A stretch of 64,000 nucleotides of DNA from Roseiarcus sp963832305. Its GTDB lineage: Bacteria; Pseudomonadota; Alphaproteobacteria; Rhizobiales; Beijerinckiaceae. Below the pieces are notes generated by a model. That model was not told the DNA's origin. It did not search any database and was given only the letters and a program-made list of their open reading frames with translations. How positions within the stretch are numbered: position 1 is the stretch's first letter; each line of letters begins with the position of its first letter. The stretch covers positions 1-64,000 of the forward strand of contig CAWHTU010000027.1 of the NCBI GenBank assembly GCA_963832305.1. Direction: 5' to 3'. Shown piece after piece: positions 1-8,782 of this stretch. The position numbers and the translations under genes were made by a program.

Positions 1-2
1 AG

Positions 3-98
3 TCTGACCCCTGTGAGCCGGGGAAGTGGGGTGTGTTCGTCGCGAACTGGAAGCGAGCAATACGGGACAGTGGCGCCGTTGGTTGGCGTGCCGTGTAG
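3..98 (+). CDS. possible 3' end of a gene cut by the left edge
   Basis: A reading frame open from the left edge runs for 31 codons to a TAG stop at 96-98. It contains the segment GKWGVFVANWKRAIR, which reads like an ordinary protein C-terminus. Nothing identifies the family, and an open stretch this short at this GC content could arise by chance. Confidence 0.2.
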   Translation, partial: SDPCEPGKWGVFVANWKRAIRDSGAVGWRAV

Positions 99-232
99 GC
101 GATGACGCCAATCGGATTTGAGGCGAAATGCTAAACCGCCTGATCGCTGCCGCGAACGCCGCTGGCGTCGATGTTAGCGAGGGGCTTCGGTCGCGGCTGA
201 GGGCGCGCGCGGTCAGAACGTCAGTCGCACCG

Positions 233-652
233 CTATTTTTTCGCGGAGCGCCGCGCAGATTTCCGCCGGCCATTCGCCGCGCCGGAGCGCTTTGCCGGCC
301 TGGCCTTTCCGGCCGCGGTTTTCTTGGCCGGACCCCGCTTCGCAGCCGTCCCTGCTTTCGGCTTTCGCTCGACTGCTTTTTTCGCCCGCGCGTGCTTCAC
401 ATGGATGCGCTCGACGTTGCGGGTCGGGGCATGCTCTTGCGCCCACGCGACCGCGGTCTCGAACGGAACCTCTTGCTGGTAGACCAGCTCGTGATGAAGG
501 GCGCCGGTCCTCTCGTCCTGCCAGAGATAGGTCACAGAACTCTCGGGATTGCCGTCCTCATAGGACGTGTAGACGACGAGGCAGGGCGGCGAGGGCATGA
601 AAACATCAAGATCGCCGATTCCGAGGCTGGTCCACGAAAGCAGGGTCGCCAT
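233..652 (-). CDS. hypothetical protein with Lys/Ala-rich histone-like tail
   Basis: The product has 139 residues. The first 85 or so form an ordinary mixed alpha/beta-looking domain (it contains VTYLWQDERTGALHHELVY), and the remainder is a basic, low-complexity tail rich in Ala, Lys and Arg with AAK and KKT units, similar in style to bacterial H1-like tails. An AGGAG ribosome binding site lies about 11 bases before the ATG. The tail suggests nucleic-acid binding, but that is inference; I do not recognise the N-terminal domain. It has no operon partner: the next gene lies on the other strand. Confidence 0.65.
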   Translation of the reverse strand: MATLLSWTSLGIGDLDVFMPSPPCLVVYTSYEDGNPESSVTYLWQDERTGALHHELVYQQEVPFETAVAWAQEHAPTRNVERIHVKHARAKKAVERKPKAGTAAKRGPAKKTAAGKARPAKRSGAANGRRKSARRSAKK

Positions 653-860
653 AGCAGAATTCTCCTCCCGTTCGTTTGCGCAAATCTAGGCCGTCGCTTC
701 CGCGCGGACAATGTCGAGCGCTGCGGTTGATCGACGCATCCGACGGACCGGGTCCATGCAAGCGCCGGCGCCGAGCCGTGGCGAGCCGTCCGGGAATAAA
801 CTAAGGTCCGCGACGCGCATGACCGAGAGCGCGTGGCGCGGCCGATTGGGGGGATTTTTC

Positions 861-1181
861 ATGGACGAAGCAGCGAAACTTGAAGCGCGGCTCCTGACCA
901 CTTCCGAGCTTGAGCTGGTCGCCTCGACCCGGGCGCCCGAGATCGAGCGCCAGTCCGACGACGAGCTCAAGGCCGCGGCGCGGCGGCTGCGCGAGGCGGC
1001 CAAGCGCGCCAATACCATCGCCGCGCGGCAAACGCGCGAGATTCGCGGCAAGGCGGAGCCGCGTGGCGCAAGGCCGGCGAAGGACAACCTCGGAACGGTC
1101 GGCAAAGCCGAGGCTTTGCGCGCGGCGCTCGAGCGCGTCGAGGCCGAACAGCGCCGGCGCGCGGCGGCGGCGCTGAGATAG
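861..1181 (+). CDS. small hypothetical charged helical protein
   Basis: The product has about 106 residues starting with MDEAAKLEARLLTTSELELV. It is almost wholly charged and helical (many Ala, Arg, Glu), which suggests a coiled coil. I prefer this ATG over an upstream in-frame one at 711 because a GGGGGGA Shine-Dalgarno-like run sits just before it and the extra N-terminus looks non-coding. It converges on the livF gene, its stop lying 18 bases from the livF stop. No family is recognised. Confidence 0.55.
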   Translation: MDEAAKLEARLLTTSELELVASTRAPEIERQSDDELKAAARRLREAAKRANTIAARQTREIRGKAEPRGARPAKDNLGTVGKAEALRAALERVEAEQRRRAAAALR

Positions 1182-1199
1182 CGGCGCGTCCGCGGACCC

Positions 1200-1898
1200 T
1201 CAGACGCCGAGATAGCGTTCGAGGATTTTCGGCTGCTCCTTGAGTTCGCTCGACGGGCCTTCGTGGACGACGTGGCCGTTGTTGACGATATAGACCCTCT
1301 GCGCCAGCGCCAGCGTCGCCGCCAGGTTCTGCTCGACCAGAACGATCGTCTGCCCCGCCGCCGCAAGCTCGCGGCAGGCGCTGACCAGGTCGCGGACGAT
1401 CACCGGGGCCAGACCCTCGAACGGCTCGTCGAGCAGCACGACCTTGGGATCGCGCACGAGCGCCCGCGCAATCGCGAGCATCTGCTGCTCGCCGCCGGAG
1501 AGGTCGGTGCCGCGGCTGTCACGGCGCTCTCTCAGGCGCGGAAACATCTCATAGACGCGGTCGAGCGGCCAGCGGTTCGGCGCGGTCAGTCCGGCCAGGA
1601 CCAGATTCTGCTCGACGTTGAGGCTGCCGAAGATGCGCCGCTCCTCGTGAACGAGCTGCATGCCCGCTTTCGCGATCGCATGGCTCGGCAGCCCCACCAG
1701 CTCCGCCCCGTCGAATTTGATCGAGCCCGTGCGCGGCCGGACGATCCCCATCAGGCTCTTCAGCGTCGTCGTCTTGCCCGCGCCATTGCGCCCGATCAGC
1801 GCGACGACCTCGTTTTTCTCGACGCGCATGTCGACGTCGAAGAGGATGTGCGAATCGCCGTAGTAGCTGTTCAGCGCCTTGACTTCGATGAGGCTCAC
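1200..1898 (-). CDS. livF: HAAT-family ABC transporter ATP-binding protein (LivF type), intact copy
   Basis: This is the second ATPase of a branched-chain amino acid, amide or urea importer of the HAAT family; it would hydrolyse ATP at the inner face of the membrane. The 232 residues match the family length. The Walker A GRNGAGKTT is near residue 37, the signature LSGGEQQ near 135 and Walker B VVLLDEP near 156. The GTG start overlaps the stop of the LivM-LivG gene (GTGA), so translation is probably coupled. It is the last gene of the operon and the only complete livF here, since the upstream copy is truncated by the tandem duplication. The substrate cannot be told from sequence. Confidence 0.93.
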   Translation of the reverse strand: MSLIEVKALNSYYGDSHILFDVDMRVEKNEVVALIGRNGAGKTTTLKSLMGIVRPRTGSIKFDGAELVGLPSHAIAKAGMQLVHEERRIFGSLNVEQNLVLAGLTAPNRWPLDRVYEMFPRLRERRDSRGTDLSGGEQQMLAIARALVRDPKVVLLDEPFEGLAPVIVRDLVSACRELAAAGQTIVLVEQNLAATLALAQRVYIVNNGHVVHEGPSSELKEQPKILERYLGV

Positions 1899-3739
1899 GC
1901 GGCCTCTCCGTAGACGCCGCCCAGGTAAGCCTCCTGCACCTTGGGATTGGTCTTGATCTCGTTCGGCGTGCCCTCGACCAGCACGCGGCCCTCCTGCAGC
2001 ACGGTCACCCGTTCAACCAGCTCGAACAGCGAGTCCATGTCGTGATCGATGATGATCATCGTTCGGCCGCGGGCGATGGATTTGATCAGCGCGACCGTCT
2101 CGACGCGTTCCCGCGGGCTCATCCCTGCAAGCGGCTCGTCGAGCAGAAGCAGGCTCGGCGACGTCGCCAGCGCAAGCCCGATCTCAAGCCGGCGTTTTTC
2201 GCCGTAGGCGAGCTCGGACACTCGCGAGTCCGGCCGCTCGGTCAGATTGACAAGCGCCAGCGTCTGCTCGACCAGTTCGTCGAGTCCGGGAACGCTCTGC
2301 AAACTGCGGAACAGATCAAGCTTGAACTTGCCGCGGATCTGGCTCAGCGCCGCGACCGTGAGGTTCTGCCTGACGGTCAGGCGATCGAAGAGCTGATTGA
2401 TCTGGTAGCTCTTGGTGAGCCCGAGCTGGCAGACGTCGGTGACGCTCATCCGCGTGATGTCCCGGCCTTCGAACTCGATCCTGCCTGACGTCGGCGCAGT
2501 CTCGCAGGTCAGCATCTTGAAGAAGGTGCTTTTGCCTGCTCCATTCGGCCCGATAATGCCGCGGATTTCCCCGCGATTGACGACGAAATCGATATCGCTG
2601 TTGGCCACCAGGCCGCCATAGCGCTTGGTCAGCCCTGTCGCATGGAGAATTGGTCCGGACGTTTGGCCCACCGGGCGACGGCGCGTCAGCATTGTCCCGG
2701 CGCCGGCTCGATCGGCTGTCGATGCGATCGGTCCGGCCGCTGTCCTGGCGCGCTCAGTCGTCTTCCTCGCGCCCGCCGTCAGCCCATATAGGTCGACGAC
2801 GGCGCCGACAATTCCGCGCCTCAGGAAGCACACGAGCAGCACGAATACGATGCCGAGCACAAGCCTCCACGTCGCGCCAAGATGGAGCGTGTTCTGGAAG
2901 AAATCGCTCAGATAGAGCCATACGCTCGCGCCGACCAGCGGCCCGAACAGCGTCCCCGCGCCGCCGATGGCGGTCTGCATGACGAGTTGGCCGGAGGTGT
3001 CGAACATGAAGGCGTCCGGCGGCATGAAGCCCTGCATGATCGCGAGGAGGCCGCCGGCGAAACCGGCATAGGCCGCCGCAACCACGAAGGCGGTGAGCTT
3101 GTAGCCATGAATGCTATGACCCAGAGCCGCCGCGCGCAGCGGGTTGTCGCGGAGCGCGCTGAGAATCGTTCCCACCGGCGAGCGCACGATGCGAAGCGCG
3201 ATCACCAGACCGACGAAATACCAGAAGGCAAGAAATGCATACATCGACGGGTCGCTGTCGAACCTGAGCTTGACAAAGCCGAGGTCGAAACTCGGCGTCG
3301 GCACGCCAGGCAAGCCGTTTTCTCCGCCGGTGAAGTCGGAGAGCGGATTGAACTCGACGAAGAAGAACACCTCCGCGATCGCCACCGTGATCATGGCGAA
3401 ATAGATCCCGGTGCGGCGAAGCGCGATCAAGCCGACGAGATAGCCGACGACGCCCGCAACCAGGGCGCCGATCACGATCGACGTCAGGACGTAGGGAAAG
3501 TTGGCTTCGGTCATCAGATAGGCGGCGAACATGCCCCCTGTGCCGAAGAACGCGGACTGACCGAACGACAGAAGGCCCGCGTAGCCGAACAGCAGATCGA
3601 AGCCGAGCCCGAACAGGCCCCATATCAGGACGCGGTTGATCGTGGTGAGCGAGAAGCCGAGATGCGGCAGCACATAGGGCGCGGCGATCAGAGCGATGAT
3701 CGTTAGCGCCTCGACGACGAAGGGACGGTTCGGGGTCAT
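1895..3739 (-). CDS. LivM permease - LivG ATPase fusion, downstream copy
   Basis: One 614-residue polypeptide joins a LivM-type permease (about residues 1-320, several hydrophobic helices) to a LivG-type ATPase (about 360-614) through an Ala/Arg/Thr-rich linker. Walker A GPNGAGKS is at 397-404 and Walker B LLLLDEPLAG follows. The signature region reads LAYGEKRRLE, the usual LivG-type variant of LSGGQ. Fusion of these two subunits fixes their 1:1 ratio. The predicted protein is identical to that of the second copy at 5863-7707, and only silent base changes separate the two. It lies 13 bases after livH and overlaps livF by 4 bases. Confidence 0.92.
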   Translation of the reverse strand: MTPNRPFVVEALTIIALIAAPYVLPHLGFSLTTINRVLIWGLFGLGFDLLFGYAGLLSFGQSAFFGTGGMFAAYLMTEANFPYVLTSIVIGALVAGVVGYLVGLIALRRTGIYFAMITVAIAEVFFFVEFNPLSDFTGGENGLPGVPTPSFDLGFVKLRFDSDPSMYAFLAFWYFVGLVIALRIVRSPVGTILSALRDNPLRAAALGHSIHGYKLTAFVVAAAYAGFAGGLLAIMQGFMPPDAFMFDTSGQLVMQTAIGGAGTLFGPLVGASVWLYLSDFFQNTLHLGATWRLVLGIVFVLLVCFLRRGIVGAVVDLYGLTAGARKTTERARTAAGPIASTADRAGAGTMLTRRRPVGQTSGPILHATGLTKRYGGLVANSDIDFVVNRGEIRGIIGPNGAGKSTFFKMLTCETAPTSGRIEFEGRDITRMSVTDVCQLGLTKSYQINQLFDRLTVRQNLTVAALSQIRGKFKLDLFRSLQSVPGLDELVEQTLALVNLTERPDSRVSELAYGEKRRLEIGLALATSPSLLLLDEPLAGMSPRERVETVALIKSIARGRTMIIIDHDMDSLFELVERVTVLQEGRVLVEGTPNEIKTNPKVQEAYLGGVYGEAA

Positions 3740-3752
3740 GAAAGGACCGCGC

Positions 3753-4622
3753 TCACTCGCGGCCCGCCGCGCCCAGGAGTCCGTAGGGGCGGATCACCAG
3801 CACAAGCGTCATCGCCACGAAAAGCATGACGTAGGCATAGCCGGGATTGAACATCGACGTGATGCTGATGATCTCGCCGGCGATGAGGCCGCCCAGGACC
3901 GCGCCGGGGAATGAGCCAACGCCGCCGATGACGACAACAACGAAGGTCTGAACGAGGATCGATTCGCCGATGTCGGGCGCGATCGAGACCACGGGAGCGT
4001 TGACGATTCCGGCGAAGCCCGCCGCCATGGCGCCGATCCCGAAGACCAGCATGAAGACCTTGTAGACGTCGATCCCGAGCGAATTGACCATAACCGAATC
4101 TTCGATGCCCGCCCGCACGATCATGCCGATGCGCGTGCGGTAGAGAACGAAATAGAGCCCGAGCAGCGCCACGGCGACAATGCCGAGCAGAGCCAGCCGA
4201 TAGGTCGGGTAGACCATGAAGCCGAGCGACGTGATGCCGCCGATCGGCGGCGGCACCGCCTTCGACAGGCTGCCGAAAAAGAAGCGCACGGTCTCCACGA
4301 ACACGATGCCGAGGCCGAAGGTGACGAGAAGCTGGTCCTCGTTCGGACGGGTGTAGAAATGGCGGATGATCAGCCGCTCCATCAGCACGCCGACAAGCAT
4401 CACGAAAAGCGAGCCGGCGATCACCGCGACAATAAAGGATCCGGAGTAGGAATAGGCGACCCAGCCGGCATAGCCGCCGAGCATGAACATGGCGCCATGC
4501 GCGAGGTTAAGCACGCCGAGCGTGCCATAGATGATCGTCAAACCGGACGAAATCAGCGCCAGAAGCGCGCCCAGCACCAGGCCGTTGAAACACTGCGATA
4601 TGAAATTAGCCCAGTTGACCAC
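3753..4622 (-). CDS. livH: HAAT-family ABC permease (LivH type), downstream copy
   Basis: A 289-residue inner-membrane permease of the LivH family with about eight hydrophobic segments and the typical N-terminus (FNGLVLGALLALISSGLTI). It pairs with the LivM half of the fusion protein to form the import channel. It differs from the upstream copy (7721-8590) by one residue (Asn here, Asp there, in the segment DSVMV-N/D-SLGID). The gene follows the truncated binding-protein copy after a 192-base gap that carries a hairpin. Confidence 0.92.
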   Translation of the reverse strand: MVNWANFISQCFNGLVLGALLALISSGLTIIYGTLGVLNLAHGAMFMLGGYAGWVAYSYSGSFIVAVIAGSLFVMLVGVLMERLIIRHFYTRPNEDQLLVTFGLGIVFVETVRFFFGSLSKAVPPPIGGITSLGFMVYPTYRLALLGIVAVALLGLYFVLYRTRIGMIVRAGIEDSVMVNSLGIDVYKVFMLVFGIGAMAAGFAGIVNAPVVSIAPDIGESILVQTFVVVVIGGVGSFPGAVLGGLIAGEIISITSMFNPGYAYVMLFVAMTLVLVIRPYGLLGAAGRE

Positions 4623-4768
4623 GCCGCCGCCCGCATCGACCTTGATGACCAGCCGATACCGCCGTCGGCGCGTCCGCTGTCATGACAGGCAACCCGTCAC
4701 TTTGCGGGGAGTCAAGCAGCCGGCCCGCCGGATGCGAAGCCAAGGCCGAACCCCCGGTGGATTGAACG

Positions 4769-4803
4769 GCCTTCTCCGCGCCCCTCGGGAGCGCGGAGAA
4801 GGC
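4769..4803 (-). promoter_or_regulatory. intercistronic hairpin between binding-protein fragment and livH
   Basis: A perfect inverted repeat with two 13-base arms (4769-4781 and 4791-4803) around a 9-base loop lies in the livH leader. Such hairpins often protect the upstream binding-protein message and lower expression of downstream permease genes. There is no U tract, so it is not a classic terminator. The equivalent in the other copy (8737-8771) carries one substitution that breaks a pair. Confidence 0.5.
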
Positions 4804-4814
4804 ATCGGCGCCTG

Positions 4815-5501
4815 TCAGGTATAATTGCCAAGGTCGCAGCCGAAGGCGTCGGGTTTTTGCATCAAGGGCTCGCCCGGCACCACTTCGAGCACTTCCCAGA
4901 AGTCTTCGCTGTCCTTCATGTCTTTCGGCGCCTTGCCGCGGACGATGACGACCGGGCGGATCAACTGATGGTCCTGGGGGCGGAAGCGGACGTCGCCCAC
5001 CATCGATGGAAACGTCTCGCCTTTCTCGTACTGCTTGATGACGTCCGGCGGGTAGAAAGTGCCCGCCTCGGAGACCATGCGCGCCCAGATCGCGAACTGC
5101 ATATAGCTGTTCTCGGCGCCCCATTCAGGCCGGTAGTTGTACTTCTTCCGGAATTCGTCGACGAACATCTTGGCCAGCGGGTACTTGTCCTCGAGCGTCC
5201 ACCAGAAGTCGGTGGCGGCGAAAACGCCCTCGGTGAGCTCCGGACCGACTTCCTTGGCGAGGAAGGGAATCTGATAGGGGATCACCATGTTCATCTTCGG
5301 CGTCAGGCCGAACTGCTTGGCCTGCTGCACCGACAGCACGGCGTCCCGACCCCAATTCACGTTGATGATGAACTCGGCGCCGGAATTGGCGATGTTGGTG
5401 AGATACTGGCTGAAATCCTGGGTGCCAAGCGGCGACACCTGGTCCGTCACCTGGGTCCAGCCGCCTTGCGAGGTCAGGTAGTCGTTCACCGATTTCGTCA
5501 C
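4815..5501 (-). pseudogene. 5'-truncated ABC substrate-binding protein (duplicate remnant)
   Basis: This is the C-terminal half (228 residues) of the substrate-binding protein encoded complete at 8783-10141, with identical sequence over the shared part. Homology stops at 5527, where it is joined to livF sequence. It has no signal peptide and lacks the first lobe of the periplasmic binding fold, so it cannot work as a binding protein. A GTG at 5501 overlaps the stop of the truncated livF, so it might still be translated as a fragment. Confidence 0.85.
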
Positions 5502-5866
5502 CGTGTGGCCGTAGGTGTAGTCCGGCGGCCAAGCGGCCAGCGGTTCGGCGCGGTCAGTCCGGCAAGGACCAGATTCTGCTCGACGTTGAGGCTGCCGAAG
5601 ATGCGCCGCTCCTCGTGAACGAGCTGCATGCCCGCTTTCGCGATTGCATGGCTCGGCAGCCCCACCAGCTCCGCCCCGTCGAATTTGATCGAGCCCGTGC
5701 GCGGCCGGACGATCCCCATCAGGCTCTTCAGCGTCGTCGTCTTGCCCGCGCCATTGCGCCCGATCAGCGCGACGACCTCGTTTTTCTCGACGCGCATGTC
5801 GACGTCGAAGAGGATGTGCAAATCGCCGTAGTAGCTGTTCAGCGCCTTGACTTCGATGAGGCTCAC
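5498..5866 (-). pseudogene. 3'-truncated LivF-type ATPase (duplicate remnant)
   Basis: The first 110 or so residues match the intact LivF (one change, Leu for Ser after YYGD) and include Walker A GRNGAGKTT. The frame then crosses the duplication joint at 5528-5531 and ends 11 residues later. The signature motif, Walker B and switch regions are missing, so it should not hydrolyse ATP. It begins with GTG overlapping the LivMG stop, as in the intact copy. Confidence 0.87.
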
Positions 5867-7707
5867 GCGGCCTCTCCGTAGACGCCGCCGAGATATGCCT
5901 CCTGCACCTTGGGATTGGTCTTGATCTCGTTCGGCGTGCCCTCGACCAGCACGCGGCCCTCCTGCAGCACGGTCACCCGTTCAACCAGCTCGAACAGCGA
6001 GTCCATGTCGTGATCGATGATGATCATCGTTCGGCCGCGGGCGATGGATTTGATCAGCGCGACCGTCTCGACGCGTTCCCGCGGGCTCATCCCTGCAAGC
6101 GGCTCGTCGAGCAGAAGCAGGCTCGGCGACGTCGCCAGCGCAAGCCCGATCTCAAGCCGGCGTTTTTCGCCGTAGGCGAGCTCGGACACTCGCGAGTCCG
6201 GCCGCTCGGTCAGATTGACAAGCGCCAGCGTCTGCTCGACCAGTTCGTCGAGTCCGGGAACGCTCTGCAAACTGCGGAACAGATCAAGCTTGAACTTGCC
6301 GCGGATCTGGCTCAGCGCCGCGACCGTGAGGTTCTGCCTGACGGTCAGGCGATCGAAGAGCTGATTGATCTGGTAGCTCTTGGTGAGCCCGAGCTGGCAG
6401 ACGTCGGTGACGCTCATCCGCGTGATGTCCCGGCCTTCGAACTCGATCCTGCCTGACGTCGGCGCAGTCTCGCAGGTCAGCATCTTGAAGAAGGTGCTTT
6501 TGCCTGCTCCATTCGGCCCGATAATGCCGCGGATTTCCCCGCGATTGACGACGAAATCGATATCGCTGTTGGCCACCAGGCCGCCATAGCGCTTGGTCAG
6601 CCCTGTCGCATGGAGAATTGGTCCGGACGTTTGGCCCACCGGGCGACGGCGCGTCAGCATTGTCCCGGCGCCGGCTCGATCGGCTGTCGATGCGATCGGT
6701 CCGGCCGCTGTCCTGGCGCGCTCAGTCGTCTTCCTCGCGCCCGCCGTCAGCCCATATAGGTCGACGACGGCGCCGACAATTCCGCGCCTCAGGAAGCACA
6801 CGAGCAGCACGAATACGATGCCGAGCACAAGCCTCCACGTCGCGCCAAGATGGAGCGTGTTCTGGAAGAAATCGCTCAGATAGAGCCATACGCTCGCGCC
6901 GACCAGCGGCCCGAACAGCGTCCCCGCGCCGCCGATGGCGGTCTGCATGACGAGTTGGCCGGAGGTGTCGAACATGAAGGCGTCCGGCGGCATGAAGCCC
7001 TGCATGATCGCAAGGAGGCCGCCGGCGAAACCGGCATAGGCCGCCGCGACCACGAAGGCGGTGAGCTTGTAGCCATGAATGCTATGACCCAGAGCCGCCG
7101 CGCGCAGCGGGTTGTCGCGGAGCGCGCTGAGAATCGTTCCGACCGGCGAGCGCACGATGCGAAGCGCGATCACCAGACCGACGAAATACCAGAAGGCAAG
7201 AAATGCATACATCGACGGGTCGCTGTCGAACCTGAGCTTGACAAAGCCGAGGTCGAAACTCGGCGTCGGCACGCCCGGCAAGCCGTTTTCTCCGCCGGTG
7301 AAGTCGGAGAGCGGATTGAACTCGACGAAGAAGAACACCTCCGCGATCGCCACCGTGATCATGGCGAAATAGATCCCGGTGCGGCGAAGCGCGATCAAGC
7401 CGACGAGATAGCCGACGACGCCCGCAACCAGGGCGCCGATCACGATCGACGTCAGGACGTAGGGAAAGTTGGCTTCGGTCATCAGATAGGCGGCGAACAT
7501 GCCCCCTGTGCCGAAGAACGCGGACTGACCGAACGACAGAAGGCCCGCGTAGCCGAACAGCAGATCGAAGCCGAGCCCGAACAGGCCCCATATCAGGACG
7601 CGGTTGATCGTGGTGAGCGAGAAGCCGAGATGCGGCAGCACATAGGGCGCGGCGATCAGAGCGATGATCGTTAGCGCCTCGACGACGAAGGGACGGTTCG
7701 GGGTCAT
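5863..7707 (-). CDS. LivM permease - LivG ATPase fusion, upstream copy
   Basis: A 614-residue fused permease and ATPase with the same predicted sequence as the copy at 1895-3739. The membrane part covers residues 1-320 and the ATPase 360-614, with Walker A at 397-404. Base changes relative to the other copy are silent and include three close together near the 3' end. This suggests either time since duplication under purifying selection or correction between copies. It lies 13 bases after livH. Confidence 0.92.
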   Translation of the reverse strand: MTPNRPFVVEALTIIALIAAPYVLPHLGFSLTTINRVLIWGLFGLGFDLLFGYAGLLSFGQSAFFGTGGMFAAYLMTEANFPYVLTSIVIGALVAGVVGYLVGLIALRRTGIYFAMITVAIAEVFFFVEFNPLSDFTGGENGLPGVPTPSFDLGFVKLRFDSDPSMYAFLAFWYFVGLVIALRIVRSPVGTILSALRDNPLRAAALGHSIHGYKLTAFVVAAAYAGFAGGLLAIMQGFMPPDAFMFDTSGQLVMQTAIGGAGTLFGPLVGASVWLYLSDFFQNTLHLGATWRLVLGIVFVLLVCFLRRGIVGAVVDLYGLTAGARKTTERARTAAGPIASTADRAGAGTMLTRRRPVGQTSGPILHATGLTKRYGGLVANSDIDFVVNRGEIRGIIGPNGAGKSTFFKMLTCETAPTSGRIEFEGRDITRMSVTDVCQLGLTKSYQINQLFDRLTVRQNLTVAALSQIRGKFKLDLFRSLQSVPGLDELVEQTLALVNLTERPDSRVSELAYGEKRRLEIGLALATSPSLLLLDEPLAGMSPRERVETVALIKSIARGRTMIIIDHDMDSLFELVERVTVLQEGRVLVEGTPNEIKTNPKVQEAYLGGVYGEAA

Positions 7708-7720
7708 GAAAGGACCGCGC

Positions 7721-8590
7721 TCACTCGCGGCCCGCCGCGCCCAGGAGTCCGTAGGGGCGGATCACCAGCACAAGCGTCATCGCCACGAAAAGCATGACGT
7801 AGGCATAGCCGGGATTGAACATCGACGTGATGCTGATGATCTCGCCGGCGATGAGGCCGCCCAGGACCGCGCCGGGGAATGAGCCAACGCCGCCGATGAC
7901 GACAACAACGAAGGTCTGAACGAGGATCGATTCGCCGATGTCGGGCGCGATCGAGACCACGGGGGCGTTGACGATTCCGGCGAAGCCCGCCGCCATGGCG
8001 CCGATCCCGAAGACCAGCATGAAGACCTTGTAGACGTCGATCCCGAGCGAATCGACCATAACCGAATCTTCGATGCCCGCCCGCACGATCATGCCGATGC
8101 GCGTGCGGTAGAGAACGAAATAGAGCCCGAGCAGCGCCACGGCGACAATGCCGAGCAGAGCCAGCCGATAGGTCGGGTAGACCATGAAGCCGAGCGACGT
8201 GATGCCGCCGATCGGCGGCGGCACCGCCTTCGACAGGCTGCCGAAAAAGAAGCGCACGGTCTCCACGAACACGATGCCGAGGCCGAAGGTGACGAGAAGC
8301 TGGTCCTCGTTCGGACGGGTGTAGAAATGGCGGATGATCAGCCGCTCCATCAGCACGCCGACGAGCATCACGAAAAGCGAGCCGGCGATCACCGCGACAA
8401 TAAAGGATCCGGAGTAGGAATAGGCGACCCAGCCGGCATAGCCGCCGAGCATGAACATGGCGCCATGCGCGAGGTTAAGCACGCCGAGCGTGCCATAGAT
8501 GATCGTCAAACCGGACGAAATCAGCGCCAGAAGCGCGCCCAGCACCAGGCCGTTGAAACACTGCGATATGAAATTAGCCCAGTTGACCAC
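7721..8590 (-). CDS. livH: HAAT-family ABC permease (LivH type), upstream copy
   Basis: A 289-residue LivH-type permease, one residue different from the copy at 3753-4622. It follows the intact binding-protein gene after 192 bases, so in this copy the natural order binding protein, LivH, LivMG is preserved. It should form the channel with the fused LivM domain. Confidence 0.92.
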   Translation of the reverse strand: MVNWANFISQCFNGLVLGALLALISSGLTIIYGTLGVLNLAHGAMFMLGGYAGWVAYSYSGSFIVAVIAGSLFVMLVGVLMERLIIRHFYTRPNEDQLLVTFGLGIVFVETVRFFFGSLSKAVPPPIGGITSLGFMVYPTYRLALLGIVAVALLGLYFVLYRTRIGMIVRAGIEDSVMVDSLGIDVYKVFMLVFGIGAMAAGFAGIVNAPVVSIAPDIGESILVQTFVVVVIGGVGSFPGAVLGGLIAGEIISITSMFNPGYAYVMLFVAMTLVLVIRPYGLLGAAGRE

Positions 8591-8736
8591 GCCGCCGCCC
8601 GCATCGACCTTGATGACCAGCCGATACCGCCGTCGGCGCGTCCGCTGTCATGACAGGCAACCCGTCACTTTGCGGGGAGTCAAGCAGCCGGCCCGCCGGA
8701 TGCGAAGCCAAGGCCGAACCCCCGGTGGATTGAACG

Positions 8737-8771
8737 GCCTTCTCCGCGCCCCTCGGGAGCGCGGAGAGGGC
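8737..8771 (-). promoter_or_regulatory. intercistronic hairpin between binding protein and livH, upstream copy
   Basis: This inverted repeat is the counterpart of the one at 4769-4803. One substitution in the arm on the binding-protein side gives a mismatch in the 13-base stem. It lies between a highly expressed type of gene (binding protein) and its permease, where such hairpins usually tune relative message levels. Confidence 0.45.
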
Positions 8772-8782
8772 ATCGGCGCCTG

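Larger units (their letters stand above)
1564..5527. repeat. tandem duplication of the liv operon, copy 1
   Basis: This stretch matches 5532-9495 at a constant offset of 3,968 bases, with about a dozen substitutions seen by eye. It runs from inside livF, through livMG and livH, into the binding-protein gene. Four unmatched bases (5528-5531) sit at the junction with copy 2. Confidence 0.93.
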
